Shown in pieces: positions 35,298 to 57,177 of a stretch of 64,000 nt of DNA (the first letter of the stretch is position 1; the number at the start of each line of letters is the position of its first letter). The DNA lies in contig OZ012684.1 in assembly GCA_963942565.1 (NCBI GenBank), positions 62,705,160 through 62,769,159 on the forward strand, read 5' to 3'. The DNA is from Maea johnstoni (lineage: Eukaryota > Annelida > Polychaeta > Spionida > Magelonidae). The notes under the pieces are model-generated. The model was not told the origin of the DNA, searched no databases, and saw only the letters and a program-made list of their open reading frames with translations. A program made the position numbers and the translations under genes.

Positions 35298-35955
35298 TGT
35301 AGCGTAGACATGTTCCTCCAGCAATGCTAATTAATGTTAGTATATTAGTGGCTTAACCCACTGTATTTATCCTTTCCCTATTCTAGCCTAGCTATGTGAT
35401 TTGATCTAGGACTTTCTGTTCACCCTATTTCACCATTCCCATCTAGTGCTGGTGACTCAGACTGGACAGTGCCACTGTTGTTTAGGCTACATTCCTGGTT
35501 TTATGACCATTGCTGGTTGCTGGGTTAGGGTCCCTGTGTAAGATCTATATATGTGATCTAGGATTATATTTCGCAAGATATAAGGGCTAAGTACGCATGC
35601 TCAAGGGATTATGAGAGACTTCCGAGTCAGTCACGGCATGGAGTAGTCACGGAGAGGGTGCTTTTGGGGAAAGGCTGTTGCTATTTGCCTATATAATATG
35701 CTGTTGATGTAAGTAGTCTCTCTTTCTACCTACCAGGTCTTGTTAGGAATGTATGCTTGTGCTCACTGTTAGGTTTTATATGTACCAATGTATCCTAAGT
35801 TAGTAATAAAGCCTACAATAGTATATACCCCATGTGTTTGTGCAGTTATTTAGGTTAATCCATATCAAGCCAAACCCTTAAAGATCAGTCACGAACCCCT
35901 TGTCTTATCTATCACCCTCAGATAGATGGCGTAGACATAAAGCACCTACGCTACA
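35298..35955 (+). repeat. 3' LTR
   Basis: Same length as the 5' LTR (658 bp) with one visible mismatch. Followed by the second AAAGC target-duplication copy and then by the interrupted array unit. Confidence 0.95.
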
Positions 35956-36694
35956 AAAGCAAAGCTTTAAATGCTCGCGCAGCTCGATGTTTGTTATTGT
36001 TATCCGTGACGTCATTTTTTACTTGAACTTCGCTGAAACATATTGGAAGCCCCTTCATATGAGCTTCATATTTTTGCAATAACCACACACAGTATGCGTA
36101 GCGATTGACCGAAAATATGGCATAAAAATTACTATGACTTCAACCTGTTGCAAAATCGTCATTTCACGACAGATGTCAACTAGAATTAAGAGTCATGTAA
36201 AATTATTTGTGGCGGTTGTAGCGTTTTAAACTGCATTGAAATCGATTCACGGAAAGACGAGTAAAGTCATTTTTACCGTGAACATCGAATTTACGACTTT
36301 GGAATACGCGGAATTCCATCTTAACATGACGTCATTTCAAGACGTCAGCATTTGTCGCACGTGAGCATGTATGTTTCAGTTGTTGCATAGTTCGGCGTGT
36401 GTTGTACGATAGTCGGCGACCAAAACGCTATTTTGACACAATTTAAAGGAAACAATCCAAATTTATTATTTGATTAAGAAATATTTTAAACATGAAACGA
36501 TCTGGCGACAAAATGTGCTCTTAAAGCAAAAAGTTGTGCTCATTTCTCGCGAGGTTATCGAGCGAGCGAGACAAAGAGACGAACAGACAGAAGTGTTGAC
36601 GGAAGTGCGGACACGGTTTTCTAGGCCTCAGTATATACTTCCATTGACAATGGCATTGTTGACATCCTATACCGTAAGTGCTCACGGCGCTCGC

Positions 36695-37484
36695 TAATAT
36701 GATGAGAAAGCAAAGCTTTAAATGCTCGCGCAGCTCGATGATATTTCTGCATTCCCCTTAAAATGCAGTCACAAAGTGTTTGTTATTGTTATCCGTGACG
36801 TCATTCTTTACTTGAACTTCGCTGAAACATATTGGAAGCCCCTTCATATGAGCTTCATATGTGTGCAATTACCACACACAGTATGCGTAGCGATTGACCG
36901 AAAATATGGCATAAATATTACTACGACTTCAGCCTGTTGCAAAATCGTCATTTCACGACAGATTTCCTCTAGAATTAAAGAGACATGTAGAATTATTTGT
37001 GGCGGTTGTGGCGATTTAAACTGCATTGAAATCGATTCACGGAAAGATGAGTAAAGTCATTTTTACCGTGAACATCGAAGTTACGACTTTGGAACCCGCG
37101 GAATTCCATCGTAACATGACGTCATTTCAAGACGTCAGCATTTGTCGCACGTGAGCATGTATGTTTCAGTTGTTGCATAGTTCGTCGTGTGTTGCACGAT
37201 AGTCGGCGACCAAAATGCTATTTTGACACAATTTAAAGGAATCAATCCAAATGTATTATTTGATTAAGAGATATTTAAAACATAAAACGATCTGGCGGCA
37301 AAATGTGCTCTTACAGCAAAAAGTTATGCTCATCTCTCGCGAGGTTATCGAGCCAGCGAGACAAAGAGACGAACAGACAGAAGTGTTGACGGAAGTGCGG
37401 ACACCGTTTTCTAGGCCTCAGTATGTACTTCCATTGACAATGGCATTGTTGACATCCTATACCGTAAGTGCTCACAGCGCTCGC
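36695..37484. repeat. Array unit 3 (full form, 790 bp)
   Basis: Representative full unit, with TGACGTCA at about 36796 and 37117 and CACGTGAGCATG near 37148. Unit 6 (38859-39647) is of the same form, and its right half is close to that of unit 2. Confidence 0.85.
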
Positions 37485-38262
37485 TAATATGATGAGAAAG
37501 CAAAGCTTTAAATGCTCGCGCAGCTCGATGATATTTCTGCATTCCACTTCGAATGCAGTCACAAAGTGTTTATTATTGTTATCCGTGACGTCATTCTGTA
37601 CTTGAACTTCGCTGAAACATATTGGAAGCCCCTTCATATGAGCTTCATATCTGTGCAATAACCACACACAATATGCGTAGCGATTGACCGAAAATATGGC
37701 ATAAAAATTACTATGACTTCAACCTGTTGCAAAATCGTCATTTCACGACAGATTTCAACTAGAATTAAGAGACATGTATGTAGAATTATTTGCGGCGGTT
37801 GTAGCGATTTAAACTGCATTGAAATCGATTCCCGGAAAGATGAGTAGTCATTTTTACCGTGAACATCGATGTTACGATGAATTCCATCTTAACATGACGT
37901 CATTTCAAGACGTCAGCATTTGTCGCACGTGAGCATGTATGTTTCAGTTGTTGCATAGTTCGGCGTGTGTTGCACGATAGTCGGCGACCAAAACGCTATT
38001 TTGACACAATTTAAAGGAAACAATCCAAATTTATTATTTGATTAAGAAATATTTAAAACATGAAACGATCTGGCGGCAAAATGTGCTCTTAAAGCAAAAA
38101 GTTGTGCACATTTCCCGCGAGGTTATCGAGCGAGCGAGACAAAGCGACGAACAGACAGAAGTGTTGACGGAAGTGCGGACACAGTTTTATTGGCCTTAGT
38201 ATATACTCCCATTGACAATAGCATTGTTGACATCCTATACGGTAAGTGCTCACTACGCGAGC

Positions 38263-38858
38263 TAATATGATGAGAAAGCAAAGCTTTAAATGCTCGCGCA
38301 GCTCGATGATATTCACAAAGTTACGAATTTATATATGTGACGTGATTCTTTACTTGTGGAACCCCTTGATATGAGCTTTACATTTGTGCAACGACCACAC
38401 AGTAAGGGTAGCGATTGACTGTAAATATCGATGGCACTAGTGTTGACATATCACTGTAGATGGCGTCGTGATCGCTTTTCGCATGACGTCATTGCACGTG
38501 GCGGACTTTCTTCGTACCATGACGTCATTCTAGTGCCACATTCTGCCGATAGAGAACGCCGTTTGTTTTCTGATCTTCGGCCGTCCAAACGTTATTCAAA
38601 TACAATTTGATGGAAACAATCCATATTTATTTATTGATTAAGCAATATTTAAAACATGAAAAGATCTGTCGGCAAAATGTGCTCTTAAAGCAAAAAGTTA
38701 TGCTCATCTCTCGCGAGGTTATCGAGCGAGCGAGACAAAGAGACGAACAGACAGAAGTGTTGACGGAAGTGCGGACACGGTTTCACAGGCCTCAGTATGT
38801 ACTTCCATTGACAATGGCATTGTTGACATCCTATACCGTAAGTGCTCACTGCGCGAGC
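38263..38858. repeat. Array unit 5 (divergent 596-bp form)
   Basis: The left half is replaced by different sequence that still carries TGACGTCA sites and a small inverted pair (TGGCACTAG / CTAGTGCCA). The right half matches the other units. Either an older variant or a rearranged copy. Confidence 0.75.
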
Positions 38859-39647
38859 TAATATGATGAGAAAGCAAAGCTTTAAATGCTCGCGCAGCTC
38901 GATGATATTTCTGCATTCCCCTTCAAATGCAGTTACAAAGTGTTTGTTATTGTTATCCGTGACGTCATTCTTTACTTGAACTTCGCTGAAACATATTGGA
39001 AGCCCCTTCATATGCGCTTCATATTTGTGCAATAACCACACACAGTATGCGTAGCGATTGACCGAAAATATGGCATAAAAATTACTACGACTTCAACCTG
39101 TTGCAACATCGTCATTTCACGACAGATTTCCTCTAGAATTAAGAGACATGTAGAATTATTTGTGGCGGTTGTAGCGATTTAAACTGCATTGAAATCGATT
39201 CACGGAAAGACGAGTAAAGTCATTTTTACCGTGAACATCGAAGTTACGACTTTGGAATACGCGGAATTCCATCTTAACATGACGTCATTTCAAGACGTCA
39301 GCATTTGTCGCACGTGAGCATGTATGTTTCAGTTGTTGCATAGTTCGGCGTGTGTTGTACGATAGTCGGCGACCAAAACGCTATTTTGACACAATTTAAA
39401 GGAAACAATCCAAATTTATTATTTGATTAAGAAATATTTTAAACATGAAACGATCTGGCGACAAAATGTGCTCTTAAAGCAAAAAGTTATGCTCATTTCT
39501 CGCGAGGTTATCGAGCGAGCGAGACAAAGAGACGAACAGACAGAAGTGTTGACGGAAGTGCGGACACGGTTTTCTAGGCCTCAGTATGTACTTCCATTGA
39601 CAATGGCATTGTTGACATCCTATACCGTAAGTGCTCACGGCGCTCGC

Positions 39648-40304
39648 TAATATGATGAGAAAGCAAAGCTTTAAATGCTCGCGCAGCTCGATGATATTTC
39701 TCGCAGCGATTGACCGAAAATAGTCCTATGGCATAAAAATTACTACGACTTCAACCTGTTGCAAAATCGTCATTTCACGACAGATTTCAACTAGAATTAA
39801 GAGACATGTGGAATTATTTGTGGCGGTTGTAGCGATTTAAACCGCATTGAAATCGATTGACGGAAAGATGAGTAAAGTCATTTTTACCGTGAACATCGAA
39901 GTTAAGACTTTGGAATGCGCGGAATTCCATCGTAACATGACGTCATTTCAAGACGTCAGTATTTGTCGCACGTGAGCATGTATGTTTCAGTTGTTGCATA
40001 GTTCGGCGTGTGTTGCACGATAGTCGGCGACCATAATGCTATTTTGACACAATTTAAAGGAAACAATCCAAATGTATTATTTGATTAAGAAATATTTAAA
40101 ACATGAAACGATCTGGCGGCAAAATGTGCTCTTAAAGCAAAAAGTTATGCTCATTTCTCGCGAGGTTATCGAGTGAGCGAGATAAGAGACGAACAGACAG
40201 AAGTGCTGACGGAAGTGCGGACACGGTTTTCTAGGCCTCAGTATATACTTCCATTGACAATAGCATTGTCGACATCCTATACCGTAAGTGCTCACTACGC
40301 GAGC
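39648..40304. repeat. Array unit 7 (657-bp short form)
   Basis: Same length and the same private variants as unit 1 (for example GAGTGAGCGAGATAAGAG and the CGCAGCGATTGACC junction). The array ends within the next TAATA; unique sequence starts at about 40310. Confidence 0.85.
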
Positions 40305-40309
40305 TAATA

Positions 40310-41188
40310 GCATTTCTAGCAACAACATAGACCTAGATCAGTGATTAGACTATATGATGTTATGGAGTTTACAACTGAACACATTTTCTAAATTTATGCA
40401 AACTGCATTCCAAAATGCAATCTACATGTACATGTACATGTACATGTAGTAGATCAAATTCAGTAACTGGTCAGGCCTCCCGAAAACTTCCTCAGTTAAA
40501 CAGTGATTAAAGGTTTTGTCTTCTCGCACATTTTGAGATCTCTGTTGTGCGACAATTCAACAACCCTGACTCCCTGAGAGATAAAAGAATAAAAGAGAGG
40601 GGGGGGGGGGGGGGGGGGGGGGGGGGCGGGGGGAGAGAGAGAGAGTCCAGGGTCTTAGCCATGATATAGAAACTGGGAGCACAAAATTGGCAAAATTTTG
40701 TAAAAATTTTGGGCATCCAAATGGGGACCACAATATACTCAGATTTCAACCATAAACATGTACAAATTTATCAAAATAGCGCATGATATTCTTATACAAT
40801 GTAATGGGAATTATATGGAGTTGAAAAAAATCAATTATATGCTTGAGAAGTTGAGATTGACTTTTTTTTAAATTCCTCACAAAAATGTTTGGGTGTCCTG
40901 ACGCGTTCTTTTTAAGGGTTTGGGCGTCCAAAAAGACACCCAGACGCCTGGACCCTCCGTGCCGTATCGTTACGGCCCTATGCTATTGTTGCTCTGACGG
41001 ACCTCACCTATACGGCACTAGTCCTCACATGCAAAAAACTGGAAGCTGAGTCGGTGTATTGTGATGAAAACACTCCGTCACTAGTTTAATGGATGAGTTT
41101 GTAGGAAATAAGTTAATAAAGGCTCATATGGGCCAGATTTTAGAATAAAGTTCTCAATCTGCCATAAAAGTGTTTTTTCTGACTTGTT
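40310..41188. other. Intergenic sequence with TACATGTA repeat and poly(G)
   Basis: Contains a short palindromic (TACATG)n run at 40423-40448 and a G-rich tract at 40599-40635. No coding region is supported. Confidence 0.6.
40599..40635. repeat. Poly(G) tract
   Basis: 28 consecutive G, one C, then 7 more G, followed by (GA)n. Such tracts can form G-quadruplexes and are sequencing-error prone. Confidence 0.9.
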
Positions 41189-41189
41189 C

Positions 41190-41370
41190 TATCGGTCGCC
41201 GTAGTCTGCCAGAGCTGTACTAACGTAAGTTGGCCGCGCACGTCGTAAAAGTTTATCGAAGTTCAATTGTCGGGCCGCACGCGGACGTGTGTTGGTGCCT
41301 GGAGATAATGCAACAACTCGTGTAATATCGCGAGAATTAGCGGCCATTTTGCGAATTTGGGAGGCCTTCA
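41190..41370. promoter_or_regulatory. CpG-rich promoter-like region upstream of WDR18
   Basis: A local CpG-dense island in AT-rich DNA. It contains TCGCGAGA (41330-41337), the core of the TCTCGCGAGA motif, next to GCGGCCATTTTG, a YY1-type site. Both are typical of TATA-less housekeeping and ribosome-biogenesis promoters, which fits WDR18 downstream. On the minus strand an ATG within the YY1-like site opens a 52-codon frame (MAANSRDITRVVALSPG...), so the promoter may be divergent. Confidence 0.5.
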
Positions 41371-41650
41371 ATGTGCCTCCATAAAAAAGTTAAGATTTCT
41401 CTAAATAGGAGGAGATGAGTAAGATAAATTATTGTCTTGAATGATAAATGAACACTGGTCTACAAATACAAGTAGTTTATTTCATTCAAATGTGTCAGTG
41501 CAAAATCACGTAACAGCTTCCAAAAATTTCAACGTGAGGACCCTTGCCCCCACGGCAAACGGAACGGACAGCCTAAGGGGGCAAGTTTCCTGGTCTACCA
41601 GACGCCCTGCTGGCTAAGACCATGAGGAAGACAATGGTTAAGTGTGTTAT

Positions 41651-41870
41651 TATTTTAGAAAGAAGTTCTTAAATGGGAACTTTCGCCATCTTAAAATTAC
41701 TATAATAGATGCTAAACGTCTGGCTAATCGATCATCGGCAAAGATTTTCTTAGTATCTCGCATACAGACACTCCCAAGGTCTTTGCTGATGATAGATTAT
41801 AGTCAGGGCTTTCTCAGACGTAGGAAATTCTAAATAGCAAAAGTTCCCATTTCCCATTTTTTCTAAAATA
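41651..41870. repeat. Foldback element, about 220 bp
   Basis: The outer ends TATTTTAGAAA and TTTCTAAAATA are inverted copies. AAATGGGAACTTT pairs with AAAGTTCCCATTT-like text on the other side, and ATCATCGGCAAAGA pairs with TCTTTGCTGATGAT further in. It is a degenerate hairpin with about 90-100-bp arms, possibly a MITE with TA target. It lies between the promoter-like region and the first recognised WDR18 exon. Confidence 0.55.
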
Positions 41871-42375
41871 TAAAAACATACCATTGTTACCTACCAGCAT
41901 GGTGCAAATTTACAATTCAAACATGTACATAATTGAATGATATAAGCCTGGCCATGTTTTCTCGCTTTAACTTTTAAGCGAGATATTCACTGCGGTGCCA
42001 GTGAATTCACTATATGTACAGCACTGGCAGATTTTCATCATGGTTAGGAGTTGTGTCTGTAGAAAGGCCACATAGACAAAATAGTGTTTAAAATGAAAAG
42101 TTGGCCTGGATAGACAACACAAGCCGGGTCTAATGTATGTGTGTTTGTTAGAATAGTGTATATGATGTATATCCGAAATACTCCAAAGCAGCAAGAAAAT
42201 TTAAATTTCCTTTTGTAGTTGAACCGCAATAAAACCTGGGTTGCCTGCGCCGCAGCCAAGTATGCTAACCACAAGAATAACTTCCTAATGTATGTATGTA
42301 GGTATAGTAATTATAATCTGTACAAGGCTCAAACATGAACTAATGCTACTGACAAATTGTAAATACATTTTGCAG

Positions 42376-52969
<10,594 letters not shown>

Positions 52970-53244
52970 CACATCAAACAGGAGAACAATAGGAAATGAG
53001 AAGGACCTTTAGTATTGTGTTGTCATCCATTCACCCCTCTTTCCGGCCTTGTGACGATAAAGCAAAACAATGTCTTCCCTTATGAAAATTGTTTGTTTCC
53101 TGTAACAGACCTAGAAAAAAAATTGGATTTTTTTTCAAACAATGCATGTTTAATGGCAGCTCTAGTTGTAATCCATTGTTCTTATCCTGTTTTAATGTTG
53201 ATTAGAAGTTGGACGGATGAAAAAAAAAACTTTTGTCAGGGTCC

Positions 53245-53960
53245 GGATACAGGAAACAAAACAACTTTTTGTTTAGATATAAGTACTGTGAAAACAATTC
53301 GGTACCATTGTGTGGTATGGTAAGCATAGCTATGGTTATGATCATTTGGAAGAGTGGTGTGAATTAATGTTGAATAATGTTAATCAAAAATACTAGATGG
53401 TTGCATTGTTTAACCAGTAGCTCACAATTTAAAGCTAAATTTTCCTATGAAACGTAGTATTAACTGTTAAATTGTATTATAAATTCAAAATAAGGAAAAT
53501 TGGTTATCTCAAGGACTCACTGTTATTGTGTGGTTGCTTATATGAAAAGATGTTTATATCTAAGTGTATGGTTCCCCTCTGAGTCATAGACCTATATATA
53601 AAAATAACCCCGGGATACAGAAAACAAAACAACTTTTTTTTAGATATAAGTACTCTGAAAACAATTTGGTACCATTGTATGGTATAGTAAGCATAGCTAC
53701 GGTTATGATCATTTGGAAGAGTGGTATGAATTAATGTTGAATAATGTTAATTAAAAATACTAGATGGTTGCATTGTTTAACCAGTAGCTCACAATTTAAA
53801 GCTAAATTTTCCTATGAAACATATAGTAGTAACTGTTAAATTGTATTATAAATTCTAAATAAGGAAAAGAGGTTATCACAAGGATTATATGGTTGCTTAT
53901 ATGAATAGATATTTATATCTAATTGTATAGTTCCCCTTTGAGTCATAGACCTATATATAA
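53245..53960. repeat. Tandem duplication (about 368-bp period) in the WDR18 3' region
   Basis: GGATACAG(G/A)AAACAAAACAAC begins copies at 53245 and 53613. Both carry the same long run through CTAGATGGTTGCATTG to GAGTCATAGACCTATATATA. Minor substitutions and small deletions separate the copies. It probably lies in the 3' UTR; candidate AATAAA at 54056-54061 follows. Confidence 0.85.
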
Positions 53961-54055
53961 ACATATAATAGTTTATTTCACACTTGTGTATCGAGTAAGG
54001 GTATTTCGATTGTGTTACGATACAGAAAATTGCCATTGTCTCTAAAAAAATAAAA

Positions 54056-54061
54056 AATAAA
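54056..54061 (+). terminator. WDR18: Candidate poly(A) signal of WDR18
   Basis: AATAAA within an A-rich stretch about 1.1 kb past the stop, after the duplicated 3' region. Placement is inferred. Confidence 0.35.
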
Positions 54062-56339
54062 GGTTTTATTTTATCATTTTATTTGTCTGTCATCCTCGAT
54101 TTGAAAATACCCTATTTCTTTATGAAATGAGGAAATAAATGAGAAGAGTACTGAGCACCAATGGCAAATAATGAAAATCATGTAGGCATGCTTTCATACC
54201 CTTGGAACTAATCTTAACCGAACATCTTGGTACTTCACATTCATGGATTACTGTATACTATGTTAATATTGCAGCAGTTTAATGCATGCCTCCTGCGCCC
54301 CTAGAGCTAGCATTTCATTAAACTGTGCACCATTATTTGGACATCCAAACTTAATGCTAGTATCCTACCACATACTGACTTGATAGGGTGTCATTTAACA
54401 CCCGCAGAGGCACACAAAAATATTCTGCTCATCAAGGGCAGCTGCCTGCCGAGCGCATTACTTATCATGTGCGAAATTAACAAGGTACACATTAATAAAA
54501 TTCTTGACAGTTCCTGTAGTAGTAAACTGTTTGCGCTTGCTGTCAGAGCCCCCTCAGTTCTGCCCAGATCTCTTTCGTAGCTCTACACCAATGCAAATAT
54601 CTTGCAATCACTTATGTTGATAAGATAGTTGAATGAATTTTATCCTTGTGTGAGAAAGAAAAATTGGCCAAAAAATAATCAGATGTCTATGGTATTACAG
54701 CAATGTCCATACTGTACAGTTCAGGAAATAAGACAATATTTTCAGAAAACGATTTATTTACAATATTAATGGTACATTACATAAAAGATAGCAGCACTGC
54801 ACAAGCCAATATGAATAAGTATTTTCCATTGTAGTTTTCAAGAAAATTCTAGACCCCATATGGTGGTAAATTCGATTATATTCTACATACCTCAATCATT
54901 TAATAAAATAGAGCATGAAGAATTAATTTATGGATTAGGTGATAGTACTAGACATTACTAATATTGCTAGAAGTTACAGTGTATTAGAAGTTACCTGATG
55001 ACTACAATGGATCTGGAGTGTCAGCCATGTCAAATATACCCATAGACTATCAAATAGATGTAAGGCATGATAAGCTTATAAGTTTGAAATTATACCATGA
55101 ACTATTTACAAACCAGCGTCTTAAAGCGCTCTTAGATCTAAATCTACTGAAGAAATTGGGAACTTTCTACCTTACATGACAAAGCATGTAATAAATAAAG
55201 CAAACTTGTAAAAACTTGAAAGAAAAAAAACAGTAAAAAAGATTCATTCTATTCTATTATGTCATCTTGCTGACTTAGTCTCTTCCATTTGAATGGAGGA
55301 TCCATTCCAGATAGTAGTTAGGCTGCGTGAGCAGTCACACTGTTCCAGTCACACCACATGTGACATGGCAAGGTTATTTTCCTGGCATCCATTACCTAAT
55401 ATATTTCCATTGAAGTTGATAGGGATTTATCATATCTATTCAAGTACGGCGTGACACTGCAGGAGAATATATCTGAATCTGATTAAACATATTTTGTAGC
55501 TCCTGTTTTAAAGGTCACCTGTTAAGAGAGACCACATACGTATACATAAAGTCCAGTTCTTTAATGCAGGTGAAAAATACATTGAGCACCCTCTCTCACT
55601 GATACCAACTGCTGTAGAACTGCGCTTCTGAGCCTCCCTGAAGTAGACTTCCTACAGGATTGACAGTATTTGACTATGGGATCCCATATGTTTGAAAGGT
55701 GGAGTCCCCAAAGAGGTGAATACATATTTATGCTACCTGAAATGAGCTCCTGCCTAAATTCAAAAATATTGGTATCATCATGATCACTATCATGCTGCTT
55801 ACTTAAGATTTGTTTATGCTTATGATTGTCTTAACATTCCAAGAAATAGTTTACATCTTTATCACTCGCCCCCTTCATGTGTACATATTGTTCTTCAATG
55901 GATGTTCCACCTACAGTGACCTCTGCTTGCCCTCTGACCTCTCGTGAGGAACTTAACCCATAAAGTGCTTGACGGTTCCTTTAGAAATTGTCCTCTGTAT
56001 CTATAATACTTTTGACAATAACTTAGGAATTCAGAATGGTTTTTAAAAATATTTAAAGATAAGTTGATAGTTTTCTGATCAACAGTTTTCATTCAAATCT
56101 TTTTCCATATTTACTTTTGCCTAAGAGGATTTCACAAATATTTTCGAGCTGATTCCGGGTGCTGTGAGCTTTAATGGGTTAACACTTGACTTTGCAATGC
56201 TATCAGCCAGTAGAAATGCTCTTCTTAGCTCACTGGAATATTTGCCTTCAATCAGTCAATATTTGGTAAACTCCAAAGAGGCGTACACAGGGGCCCACCT
56301 AACCATTAGCCCAAAGCTAAGCAAAATATTGTGTCCGGC

Positions 56340-56620
56340 TATGGTAGTACTTGCCTTTGTAGCCCAGCTGGCTATAGATTAAGTGACATTTCAAGATCAT
56401 GCTGAGAGGAATATCTAGAATATGATCAGTTGAAGAACACCATTTGACGCACACACCACTCGTCGTTTAGTACAGTTCCAAAAAGAAATATAACAGGGAA
56501 ATGATAGCTTGCAACTTCGAAATTATTTTGGGGAAAGGACTACAATAGGACTGCAGGATTACAACCTGAAATCCTGCGTTCTCCCAGAGGTTTTAACTGA
56601 AGCCTGCCCCATGCATCCAT
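56340..56620 (-). repeat. Dispersed repeat family, copy B
   Basis: Inverted relative to copy A at 50590-50930, with similarity spread over about 280 bp. A weaker match may continue left toward 56170. Confidence 0.6.
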
Positions 56621-57177
56621 CTATAATTTTGTGGCGTGCAATAGTCATGTTGGCTTAATTTGGTTCTTTTTGATCAGGCATGGCTAGTGATGATATCCTT
56701 ATAACGCAATAGTATAGTTTGTTTATTGACGGCATAGAAATGAAAAATCATACAGTATACATCAATTTCAAACAATAGAGAACCAACTAAACGCAGGCCA
56801 ACTGGCCAGTTAAAAAAAATACACATAGTAAAAGACACAAAAAGCAGAGAAACTATTAAATACAATGTGAATAAGAAGGATGGCTGGTGGGTTATGTACA
56901 CAACATCAGAGTTTCACATTTAAGTCAAGAGAAATCCAGAATGGCGTAAAGACAGAAAACATGTCTCGCAAGGAAAGATCTTTTACATGTTTTATAAGAG
57001 ATTCCGTTTGAGACTTGTTGAGTGTCAACAGTTGATTAAGAGAACCTACTATCGATAACCCTTTTATACATCTCAGAGATGTGTGGAGGACACACACCAA
57101 AACCGTAGCATTGATTCGAATGGAATATTCTCTGGATGCTTCCCCATTAGAGTCACGAAAAGCAATGACTATGACCA

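Larger units (their letters stand above)
29873..35955 (+). mobile_element. Gag-only LTR retrotransposon (6,083 bp), recently inserted
   Basis: Two 658-bp LTRs (29873-30530, 35298-35955) bound a 4.77-kb interior. The order is LTR, tRNA primer-binding site, intact 849-codon gag, about 2.1 kb without coding capacity, polypurine tract, LTR. The 5-bp target duplication AAAGC lies at 29868-29872 and 35956-35960. Deleting the element plus one AAAGC restores the exact sequence of other array units, which act as paralogous empty sites. The LTRs differ at one visible base, so insertion is recent. No protease, reverse transcriptase, RNase H or integrase is encoded, so it must be moved by an autonomous relative. 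The Gag style (Retrotrans_gag plus CCHC) and 5-bp duplication suit Ty3/Gypsy-like elements. Confidence 0.93.
29199..40304. repeat. Tandem satellite-like array, about 7 units of 0.6-0.79 kb, split by an LTR element
   Basis: The junction phrase TAATATGATGAGAAAGC starts units at 29199, 29856 (continuing after the LTR element at 35961), 36695, 37485, 38263, 38859 and 39648; the last unit ends about 40304. Net unit lengths are 657, 751, 790, 778, 596, 789 and 657 bp. Each unit begins near GCTCGCGCAGCTCG and ends with GCGCGAGC or GCGCTCGC, so unit ends are partly inverted copies. Full units contain two clusters of the CRE-type palindrome TGACGTCA plus a CACGTG. Frames of 60-118 codons recur because the units are copies; they cross unit junctions and resemble no known protein. 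Confidence 0.9.

Noticed and set aside
36470-39650. Recurring 60-118-codon ORFs in the satellite array (for example MIKKYFKHETIWRQN..., MWLLHKYEAHMKG...)
   Set aside because: They recur because the units are copies, several cross unit junctions, lengths vary by substitutions, and no family is recognisable. A dN/dS test across units would be decisive.
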